DNA from: Doryteuthis pealeii | Lineage: Eukaryota > Mollusca > Cephalopoda > Myopsida > Loliginidae | Direction of reading: 5' to 3' | Length of the DNA: 64,000 nt | Assembly: GCA_023376005.1 (NCBI GenBank) | Contig: CM042156.1 | Location: 45,314,170 to 45,378,169, forward strand | Shown: piece after piece, positions 56,701 through 64,000 of the stretch | Layout of the letters: each line of letters begins with the position of its first letter | How positions within the stretch are numbered: position 1 is the stretch's first letter | Made by a program: the position numbers and the translations under genes | Notes under the pieces: generated by a model | Databases searched by the model: none | Seen by the model: the letters and a program-made list of their open reading frames with translations, nothing else | What the model was told of the DNA's origin: nothing

Positions 56701-59700
56701 TAGTCCTAAGAGATATTTGATTTTCCAAATATTCACCCCTGTTGGCTGGGGCTTTATAATACCCTAACTGCACCTCTGCAGAGGGGTACCCCCCCCCAAC
56801 GGGGCCACCTGTTGGCCATGGGTGGCGACCCATGATGCTTAAGGACGGAATCCTGGTGGATGAGCAATCTATGACATGCAACACTCTACTTAGACCCTTT
56901 CTTAGGTTAGATGGGTGATCGAAGAAGCCCCTCCGATCAATCGGCTGATCACGTCAAGCCCTAGCACCTATATCATTGCCTCAACCCTATTGTCCTTATA
57001 GCAAACCTCAACCCTTTTTATTATATGGGTGCTAGAAGGTGGTGGCTGAGGGTCTTCATGTGATGGGAATGACGTTAAACTCTATCTGATGGTGAGGTTC
57101 CAGTTCTGGAGGCTTGGGGAATGTGGAGCACTCCTTCATCACCATTGCTCCCAGGTCCACTCTAACCCGGATTGGTAGTACCTGTTAGGGTCCCATCTAT
57201 GGGTTAAATAGAAAAACATGAGTTTATAAAAAAAAAATGAATACATTTCAAAACGTCGGCATTGAATTACCCACTGAGGTTGATATGCCATAAAACAAAC
57301 GAAACCAATTTTCCAAATATTGTTTTTGAATATTCATTCTTAACTCTGATTCTGATTGGCTCAATGGGATTGTTTCTATCTTTTGATGTTTCAATTTATA
57401 CATTTTAAGTATTTCAATGGAACAGTGCACTTCCTATCTACCTTCATCATGGTTCTTTCATTTTTATTAAAGATGTACTAATCAAAGTCATGGTCATATG
57501 TGTTCCTGTGGTGTACCATAGCATTAAGCATGGTCTTTATTTCATGTTCATCTGTTGTTTTTTCAATTTCTACAAGTTTCACCAACAGAATTTAAAAGAG
57601 AAAAAAACTTTTACATTTTTTTATACATTATTTTCAATGTACTTTCCCTTGTAAGTGTTTAATGTATTTTTACAAGTTCATTGATACTTGTAAAATAGAA
57701 AATATAGATTTTTGAAATCAGTAAAAATGTTTTTGTTTCTAACCTAATGCAATTTACCTTTTTCATTTCAGACCACCATTGCAGCTGTTGAGTTCAAAGA
57801 TGGTGTTGTTATTGGTGCTGATTCTCGGACAACAACAGGGTAAAGATTATTGCTTTTAAAATTAATAATCCTAAAGCCGGTTTAGCTCGGTCGGTAGAGC
57901 GTCCGACTAAGAATCACATTAAAAAAAAAAAAATGATGGCAGTCAATGTGTTTTAGATTGAAAATGATCTATCACTATAGTAAACTTTCAAGTAATAGCT
58001 TTAAAAAAAACAGCTGAGGTGGTTACTACTAGAATAGGCTCAGTTCTAAATAGTGCATCATCCTCCACACCTTAATGCAACAACCAACATTGTTTTTTGT
58101 TTTGTGTGATATTGTGTAATATGTGGAAATAAATCATTGTCTTCTTGATCTCTTCATAAATTCTGTTAGTTCTTAAAGCCAACTTCAAATTCAGAATTTG
58201 CTGTTGAGTGGGTTTGGATGTAAACATACATTCTAAGGGTGTCCCATTGTGGTGTAATTATTAGCAAGCTAGTCTCACACATCCTTTACTACTGAATAGC
58301 AAGTTTGATTCTCACTTGATGCCCCATACTTGCAACCTTGTGTCACATCCAACCCATGGTGAACATGTTGGGTAAATAGCTACATTTTAAATGTACTGAC
58401 AAGTATTTCTTTGTCATTCTAACAGTATTAATTGTTGACTGAACATTTTGAACATTTGCTGATAATTGTTGGCATCCTTCCATCTGCTAAAGACGATGGC
58501 GTAGTGTCCACAATTTTTTAAAAACTGCATCTGCTTGAGTGGCTGAACAAGCCAATTTTTGAATGGCAATCTCTGGTGCAGTGACTGCAAACAAACAGTT
58601 ATGCTTGCTGGAGTTGCTGTTGTCTCTTCTTCCTTCTGGCTCTCTTTTCTGTGGCAGCTTCTTTCCCCTCTTTTTCGTCTCTTGTTTGATGAGCAGGCAC
58701 CAGGCCGCTTGGTTTTCTGCACCAGTCTCCCATGTGTTAGTGTTGATGTGGCATGTCGTCGTCTTTCTTGCAGATGTCTTTAAAGTGCAGGTGTGGTCTC
58801 CCTACTGGTTGGGTGCCTTCTACTAATTCACTATGCAGTAGGTTTTTGGGGATGTGGCCTTTGACCATCCTCCTGATGTGACCAAGCCAGTGCAGGCATC
58901 TCTCACAGATGATAGGGAACATGCTGTTCATGTTTGCTCATTCCAGCACATCTGTTTTTTTTTGTTTTTTTTTGTTGTTGTTGTTTTTTTTTTTGTTTTT
59001 TTTAGCCAAAAATTATTCCATTCATTGGGTGTAGGAATTTTTTATAATTTTTGTTTAATTTGTAAATAAGTGCCACTGACACTCGTTTATGTATTTACTG
59101 ATTTCATTGGATTTTTTTTTTTTTTTTCAAATTCAACAATTGCTTAGTTAATCAAGAGAATCTAAGATTTGGAACCATTGGAATTTTTATTAAAAGTAAA
59201 AAGTAAAGTCAATGGAGTGGCCTATTGTCAGCCAGACAGCGAGGGAATGTATCCCTTTTTTACTAGCACGAGAATAAGGGGATTTTTTACCATCTGAAGT
59301 GGATCGCCACACCTGCCATCCGCTTCTCACTTTACCGCACAGATCCCTGTGCTACTTATATGCTGAGTTGGTGAGGGCCTGTATTGAACCTGAAACCTTG
59401 TGGTTCTAAGCCAGATGCTCTACTGACTGAGCTAAACTGACTTTCCATTAAAAATAATTATTTTTTATTTGACTCTTTTCATCTTGATACTAAATCTGTC
59501 AAAATTAATTTGAAACCCTTGAGAAAAGTGGCAGTCAATAATCCAAACCAACATTAAATTTTTATCGACCAGATTTGATCTTATGTTTTCATATTTTTGC
59601 TTTGCTTATTTTTCAGAGCCTATATTGCCAACCGTGTATCCAACAAATTAACAAAAGTGACTGACTATATTTACTGTTGTCGGTCTGGTTCAGCTGCTGA

Positions 59701-60060
59701 TACAGAAGCTGTTTCCGATATTGTGCACTATCATCTCAGTTTCTACAGGTGAGAATAACAAAAATCTTTCAGAAAATTACACTTTACGAATTCATCATAA
59801 AGTTGGGTTGTAATTAAACTTAATCTTTTACAATTCTTAACTTGAAATTGAATATTTAGAATCACAAAATGAAAGTGAGATAAACGTTTGTTCATTACTA
59901 CTTAAAAGAAAAAAAAGAGGGAGGTGCTCAGTGTAATGGTTATTGTTGTAGGGAAAGGGCTCAATGAGCCAAGTTCAAACCCTGGATAAAGAGGTTTCCA
60001 TTTTACATTGGGAAAGGTATAAATCTATTCTCCAGCTATGTGTAAATAGTAGTGTGGAGC

Positions 60061-60140
<80 letters not shown>

Positions 60141-62580
60141 AGTAATGCTGATAGCTTTTTAATTTAGTGTCCTGGGACACATTTATTTGCTTTGAATGAG
60201 TCCCCAGGAGAATCTATGGGTCCTAACTAAAGTTTCGTAATAGATAGTAAGATTTTTATTTATGTTCTGGGGAAACAATTAAAGCCATTTAACTTTAACC
60301 TAGAGTAACCTATCCTGTGTAATTCATTTCTAAGAAACTATTGAAATGTATTTACAGTTAGCTTGAAATGGTGAGGGAAGAAAAATTAAAAATACTGGGA
60401 CCCATGAATATGATTTTACTGTTCTTTTATATTTTTGTGTGTCAGGGACACAGGACGCATACCTATCAGCATCTCTGTATATATAAGATATATATAAGAA
60501 AAATTATTTTTGGTAAAACATTGCCAAGACATGATTTTTGTTTTTAATTTCAAAAAATACTTGTTGAAAAGTTTATCATTTTTCTTTTCTTTTTTCTAAA
60601 ACTTGTTTGATTCAGAATGGAATTGAGTGAAGAACCTCGAGTCCGAGTAGCAGCCCATGTCTTCAAGGATTTATGTTACAATTATAGAGACAGTATAACT
60701 GCAGGTATTATTGTGGCTGGTTGGGATAAAGATAGAGGAGGCCAGGTAAGATAATTACCATCAATACTTCAATCTCTTTTCATTTTATTCCACGAGTCTA
60801 TATAAATGACCCAACTTTGATCATTTTCCTCTCTTCTTCACCTTGTTGCAATATACTTTTGTTTGGATCTACTATTTAACAATACAGCTGGTGTTATATA
60901 GTGAACAATAATTATCATTGGCACCCACCCAGCAGACCTCTTTTGTGGGTGGGGGAAAAGCAAATCAATACCAGCATTATTTCTTTTTGAGATTGTTGGA
61001 AAGGTGGAATCTGAGTCTCTTGAAATAAAAGTATAAAGTTGTTTTGCGTTTGGGACTTAGTCATCTCTCTCTCATCTTCTCCAGTTGTCCATTCTTTCTC
61101 TTTGGGTTTGTAACTTCCTTATCTCCTTCTCTGTAAATCCTCAAGCCAAGCTTTTTTGCTGCACTGTGCTGATGCGTTTACATGCTGTCAGGGTATTTAA
61201 AATATCAGGATATTCTGATTTTCAATTAAAAAGGTCCTTTACTGCATTTCATTTAATCTGTGGCCCTATGCCAGTCATGGTACCTGATAAGATGACTTAA
61301 CTCCGTGACTACCACATGTGTCTCTGGCTAGTTGCTCTGGCTAGTTGCTCTTCCAATAAGTCTGTGTGCATGTTGTATTCCTTCAGATCCACAGAACTTG
61401 GATCGATGCAACTTGGTTGGACTATCCCTGTGACAGGTATGAATATCAGTGGAAATGAACTGCTGTAGTTGTTGGCAACTCTAAGAATGAGACAACACAC
61501 CATTAATAATAATGGTTTTATTATTAAATATTACGGAGAGGAATATGTTTTGCACACTAGGTCAAAGAGAAAAGACACGATGAGGAGCTTTGTCTGGTGT
61601 TTTGTTCTAGGCTAATTAGCATTGAGTAATACAGCAAAGGTCAACTGAACTGTGACACTTAGTTTTATTTTGTTTTAGCTTTCTCTTTTAAAGATGTATT
61701 TTTAATAGCCATGTCTAAACAAAAACATTTTACAGTAATATTAAAATTACTAATATAGAACATTTGAAATGATTAAAAATTCATTTTACCTTTCTTTTCT
61801 TAAGAAATGAACTAGCCACTGTTTAATGTGTTTATTTTTTAATTAATTTAGTTAATTCATTTGTACTTAAATTAGAAATGGATTGTCCATGGAAAAGAAG
61901 AGGAAGATAAAATGAATTTGAAATGTCATTAGTAAAGGTCTTTTCTTATATTACTGCAGTAATCACTTCCTTAGTTCCACTTTTACTTTCAGATTTTATT
62001 CCCCCCCCCCCCACACACTGGGAGAATTGATACCCATATTGTTGTGTACTCTTTCAAGAAATCAGTATTTTTTTCTCATTTTATTTTGGGTGGCTAAACA
62101 TTAAAAATGAATAATTCTTGTTCTAATATCAGCAAACTGCATTGTGTTTATATATAAGAATCATTCTAAACTTCTTGTTGAATGTCTTTCTTTCAGGTAT
62201 TTAGCATTCCAATTGGAGGAATGATCACTCGAATGCCATTTGCTATTGGAGGTTCAGGAAGTACATATCTTTATGGTTATGTTGATGCCAATTATAAATC
62301 TGGGATGGCCAAAGAAGAATGTCTCAAATTTACTGCAAATGGTAAGTTTATTTGGATGAACATTTATAAAGTGTTATTTTTTTCTTTATAATTGTAGAGG
62401 ACTCGGACTTTCATTATCATGTTACCCTCATTCAATTTTTTTTTTGTAGCTCTGGCGTTGGCAATGAGCAGAGATGGCAGCAGTGGAGGCATTATCAATC
62501 TGGCAGCTATTACAAAACATGGAGTTGAGAAGATAATCTTGACTGGTGATGAAATACCAAAATTTAATGAAGAATTTTAA
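50662..62580 (+). CDS. PSMB6: 20S proteasome subunit beta-1 (beta type-6), six-exon gene
   Basis: This is the caspase-like (post-glutamyl cleaving) catalytic subunit of the 20S core. Coding exons are 50662-50763, 57772-57839, 59617-59748, 60616-60745, 62197-62341 and 62450-62580. They sum to 708 nt, 235 residues plus stop (human is 239), with every junction GT-AG and in phase. A 34-residue propeptide ends in STG; the mature chain begins TTIAAV with catalytic Thr1. Asp17, Arg19, Lys33 and Gly47 are present, and Arg45 marks the acidic-residue-binding S1 pocket, separating it from the immunoproteasome paralogue PSMB9. GGSGS and RDGSSGG near the C-terminus supply the remaining catalytic-site residues. 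No damage is seen. ATG at 50662 (context CAACATGG) is preferred; in-frame codons upstream have no ATG. Confidence 0.96.
50764..51375. other. PSMB6 intron 1, proximal, no element seen
   Basis: AT-rich sequence without recognised repeats or frames. Confidence 0.5.
51376..51660 (+). repeat. MITE-like RepE, copy 1
   Basis: GATGCTGATAGCTTTTTGAT at left and GCGTACCTATCAGCATATC at right form short inverted ends. Between them lie TCCCCGGGAAAATTTATGGG and CACTGGGACGCATGGATACG. Copies at 54045 and 60142. Confidence 0.65.
51675..51800 (+). repeat. SINE-D copy
   Basis: GAATGGTTAACAAGCCAGAC head, GTGAGTTTGAGTCTCACT B-box-like, GTGCCCCATACATCC, matching 58230-58385. Confidence 0.5.
51855..52012 (+). repeat. 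SINE-D copy
   Basis: GGAAATGGTTAGCAAGCTAG, AAGCAAGTTCAATCTTTGC and CCTTGTGCTAATCTGGCCTG. Confidence 0.55.
52095..52395. repeat. GC-rich unclassified island
   Basis: About 300 bp clearly richer in GC than its surroundings (TCTCAGGGTGGGGTTCTAG, TCCCAGGGGCTATTCCCCTA, CTCTTGAGGGGGAATGC). No open frame or tRNA/rRNA likeness seen. Probably an inserted repeat replacing a Helitron terminus. Confidence 0.4.
52396..53283 (-). mobile_element. Helitron-like element with internal insertion
   Basis: The minus strand starts TCTCATCATAATGGAGATTC at 53283 and carries the family body at 52910-53283 and 52400-52510. The 3' hairpin is lost. Confidence 0.55.
52511..52905 (-). mobile_element. Possible solo LTR inside the Helitron
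   Basis: Minus-strand AGTAAGTGGTTACCACTTTG, TTGTTCCCCTAATG and a polyadenylation-like AATAAAGTTATA. Does not match Helitron relatives. Confidence 0.35.
53435..53665 (+). repeat. SINE-B copy, diverged
   Basis: CTCGCCAACTCAATACATGA, CAATCTCCTTGATCTAGC and CACTCCATTGACTTTACT. Confidence 0.75.
53815..53967 (+). repeat. SINE-B body fragment, strongly diverged
   Basis: GCTGACAGTAGGTGTGGTAC, CAATCTCCCCGGTCTATTG and GACTCCCTGGCTGTTCGGCT. Confidence 0.6.
54045..54268 (+). repeat. MITE-like RepE, copy 2, ends incomplete
   Basis: GAGTCCCTGGGAAAATTTAA, TGTAACCTCTCCTGTGTAAT and CACTGGGACGAATGGATAC. Confidence 0.6.
54925..55263 (-). repeat. SINE-C copy, 3' tail shortened
   Basis: Minus-strand head ATGGCCTAGTGGATAAGG, B box CGGGTTCAATCCTGAG, GAAGAAGGCCGGAGGGCA and GCCGAAACGTTGTACAGATA. 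Confidence 0.8.
55264..56734. other. PSMB6 intron 1, AT-rich non-coding
   Basis: Only a (TA)n tract at 55876-55901 is notable. No gene or element recognised. Confidence 0.5.
56735..57303 (+). repeat. RepB, longest copy
   Basis: CATGGGTGGCGACCCATGAT, TCAATCGGCTGATCACGTC, GTTAAACTCTATCTGATGGT and GATATGCCATAAAACAAAC. It extends RepB about 170 bp further 5' than the copies at 26848 and 47827. Confidence 0.7.
57772..57839 (+). CDS. PSMB6: PSMB6 exon 2: Thr1 and Asp17
   Basis: Acceptor TTTCATTTCAG ends at 57771; donor AGG|GTAAAG at 57840. It starts with the nucleophile Thr1 and encodes [20 protein letters not shown] followed by TTG. Asp17 and Arg19 are visible in GADSR. Confidence 0.95.
57873..57930 (+). 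repeat. SINE-B head with poly(A)
   Basis: GCCGGTTTAGCTCGGTCGGT and AGAGCGTCCGACTAAGAATC followed by 13 A. Only the tRNA-like 5' half is present, 35 bp after PSMB6 exon 2. Not a tRNA gene. Confidence 0.65.
58010..58075 (+). repeat. SINE-A tail fragment
   Basis: GGTGGTTACTACTAGAATAG and GCTCAGTTCTAA. Confidence 0.6.
58230..58388 (+). repeat. SINE-D copy
   Basis: Head ATTGTGGTGTAATTATTAGC, AGCAAGTTTGATTCTCACTT, and 3' ACCTTGTGTCACATCC. Confidence 0.6.
58430..58935 (-). pseudogene. LINE C-terminal fragment, broken
   Basis: Minus strand: [40 protein letters not shown] and FKDICKKD, a widespread LINE polyprotein C-terminal block, then [20 protein letters not shown] in another frame after a frameshift. 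Plus-strand open frames here are shadows. Confidence 0.75.
59195..59447 (-). repeat. SINE-B copy
   Basis: AAGTAAAGTCAATGGAGTGG to CTACTGACTGAGCTAAACTG. Located in intron 2, ending 170 bp before exon 3. Confidence 0.8.
59617..59748 (+). CDS. PSMB6: PSMB6 exon 3: Lys33 and Arg45 pocket
   Basis: Acceptor TTTTTCAG ends at 59616; donor AG|GTGAGA at 59749. It encodes [20 protein letters not shown] and [16 protein letters not shown]. Lys33 is in SNKL and Arg45 in CCRSGSA. Confidence 0.95.
59921..60063 (+). repeat. SINE-A 5' part
   Basis: GTGCTCAGTGTAATGGTTAT, AAGTTCAAACCCTGG and CAGCTATGTGTAAATAGTAG, then cut by (TA)n. Confidence 0.75.
60066..60140. repeat. (TA)n-(TG)n microsatellite
   Basis: About 29 TA units then 7 TG units. 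Confidence 0.95.
60142..60480 (+). repeat. MITE-like RepE, copy 3
   Basis: AATGCTGATAGCTTTTTAAT at left and GCATACCTATCAGCATCTC at right. Confidence 0.65.
60616..60745 (+). CDS. PSMB6: PSMB6 exon 4
   Basis: Acceptor TTCAG ends at 60615; donor CAG|GTAAGA at 60746. It encodes [38 protein letters not shown] and KDRGGQ, matching the central beta-subunit fold. The junction is phase 0. Confidence 0.95.
60746..62196. other. PSMB6 intron 4, non-coding
   Basis: No recognised element. The open frames at 61085-61300 and 61309-61503 show no motif and are probably chance. Confidence 0.5.
62197..62341 (+). CDS. PSMB6: PSMB6 exon 5
   Basis: Acceptor TCTTTCTTTCAG ends at 62196; donor AATG|GTAAGT at 62342. 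It encodes [20 protein letters not shown] then [17 protein letters not shown] and [11 protein letters not shown]. The GGSGS turn lies near mature residue 130. Confidence 0.95.
62450..62580 (+). CDS. PSMB6: PSMB6 exon 6 and stop
   Basis: Acceptor T(n)GTAG ends at 62449. It encodes [20 protein letters not shown] then [19 protein letters not shown] and NEEF, ending at TAA 62578-62580. The Asp and second Ser of RDGSS correspond to the conserved Asp166/Ser169 of beta subunits. Confidence 0.95.
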
Positions 62581-62637
62581 ACTTTTCTCTCCTTATTCTC
62601 ATGAATTTATCTGTCTGGATGGTAACATTTTTATGTC

Positions 62638-62643
62638 AATAAA
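62638..62643 (+). promoter_or_regulatory. Polyadenylation signal of PSMB6 (AATAAA)
   Basis: A canonical AATAAA lies 57 bp after the stop codon, followed by T/G-containing sequence (62665-62690) suitable as a downstream element. The 3' UTR is therefore short, probably under 90 nt. Confidence 0.8.
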
Positions 62644-62664
62644 ATGAAAACTTTCGTTAAAGAA

Positions 62665-64000
62665 AAATTGTGAAATTTGTCATGTTTGTTCACTCAAAAT
62701 AAAAAAAATAATTTCAATAAATTCCAGTAAAAATTTTTGAAAAATATATTTTCTGTGAAGTAGAGAAATATGACATTTCTGATACATGAATAATTGGATC
62801 AAGCTAAAAACAGAATCTTTTACATGATTTCAGTCAAACATCTAACAAAAAACAGGCCATTAAAACAATTTCAAAATCTCCAAAACATAAAGCAAATATT
62901 TTTTGTTCATATTTAGAGAAGAGTAACATAAAATATACATTAATAAAGTTGATGCAAAACTTCGTTGCATACCCAAATGTTCCTGAAGCACTGCATTTAG
63001 AATCTAACATTTTAAAAATGGTCAGTCATTATTAACTCTGCTCACAAACTGCAGTTGGTTCTTTGCCATTTGGTCTTTAAAAACAAAACATTTTACCATT
63101 AATGATGGCATGAGAGGATTTTTAAAAGTTCAGGAAAGAGTAAACATGCAAATTGGATAGATCTATAAATGAGAAGGAAATTTGACAACTTTTTTCGCCC
63201 AAAGGATTGGGTTTTTTAATTAAATGTCAATGAGGTGGTGCAAAGAGATCTGCCGTTGGCATTTTGTAGCAAGAGTTTAGGATCTTTTTATAAATTAACT
63301 AGAAATACATTAACATTTGCATCATAAAGCAATTTCTTTTTGCCAGAGCTTCAGTTATTTAATGTACAATAAATCCAACAACAATTATGTTTGGTCATTT
63401 GGACTTTTAAAATTCCTTCTTCAGCTGATATGATACACGTCATCACAAATTACAGACCAAAAAGTCTTTTTTTTTTTTTTTTTACAGGAAGGATGAATAA
63501 TATAACAACTAAATTTACAACAATTAAAATGATCTCTGAATTTTTAGCTTCCACATACATTTTTTCTACTCAGGAACAAAAAAGTACAGCAGTTTCATTC
63601 ACATTGAGAACAATACATTCAACCTTTTTTTTTTGAGAAAAATTCTGCAGACTAAACAACTCAGTGCAAGGTTTACTATATAGGTCAGAATTCATTGTAG
63701 CCGTCGTGTTCATACAGTTTCTTTGCGGATTGGATGAACATTGATGAGGTTGGAACCGTGAGATAGTTTGTTTTTATTTAAACATTTTTTGTTCAATTTT
63801 CAAAAACTGATTGAAAACTTTACATTCTACTTTGACACAGGACATGCAAGGTGGCAATTTAAACAATGAGGCGGTGTAAAAGAAAATTAAATCTATTGAA
63901 GATTCAATATCTTCACTTAATTTTCTATGTTCTAAATGAAATATTGAAAACTGGCTTCACCAAACATCAAAATGGAATATAAATAGTAATGTAACTTTCA
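62665..64000. other. Downstream of PSMB6, AT-rich non-coding
   Basis: No exon, repeat family or microsatellite recognised. It could be the 3' UTR of a convergent gene beyond the window, but nothing seen supports that. Confidence 0.4.

Noticed and set aside
62182..62391. Separate 69-residue open frame
   Set aside because: It is PSMB6 exon 5 with intron sequence at both ends.

Overview
The window is animal nuclear DNA, most probably from a cephalopod mollusc such as an octopus. That assignment is inference. It rests on two metazoan genes with spliceosomal introns, an AT-rich background, many (TA)n, (TG)n and (CT)n microsatellites, and dense tRNA-derived SINEs that resemble the OK/OR-type octopus SINEs. 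No taxon can be proven from the sequence alone.

Only two host genes can be supported, both on the + strand. The first (19573-42390, nine coding exons) is an SLC2A13/HMIT-type proton myo-inositol cotransporter. All splice phases close on a 606-residue protein if one base missing in exon 3 (near 29383) is allowed for. The second (50662-62580, six coding exons) is PSMB6, the caspase-like beta-1 subunit of the 20S proteasome. It is 235 residues long and intact, with a polyadenylation signal at 62638. The two have no evident functional link and are simply neighbours.

Everything else is intergenic or intronic and is mostly mobile-element debris. 1-6.4 kb holds inverted SINE pairs, a mariner remnant, fold-back elements and a 69-bp minisatellite. 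6.5-9.9 kb holds a LINE tail and a broken DIRS/Crypton-like tyrosine recombinase on the minus strand. 9.9-19 kb holds large microsatellites, a fold-back element, LTR-like sequences and a LINE 3' end. The transporter introns hold SINEs, Helitron-like elements, mariner pieces and palindromic MITEs, several only tens of bases from splice sites. 42.4-50.5 kb holds long palindromes, LINEs nested in SINEs, a 5S-rRNA-like repeat and Helitron-like copies. The PSMB6 introns hold more SINEs, a LINE end and three copies of one MITE-like repeat.

The most noteworthy observations are: fold-back elements whose cores are telomere-like (TTAGGG-type) repeats, one beside exon 7; a SINE end that may supply the exon 6 splice donor; a Helitron terminus 34 bp upstream of the exon 9 acceptor; LINEs of one family nested inside two different SINEs; and an exon junction in PSMB6 that falls exactly between the propeptide and the catalytic threonine. 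No CRISPR, operon or prokaryotic system is present. Repeat names used here (SINE-A to D, RepB, RepE, P1 to P10) are local labels.
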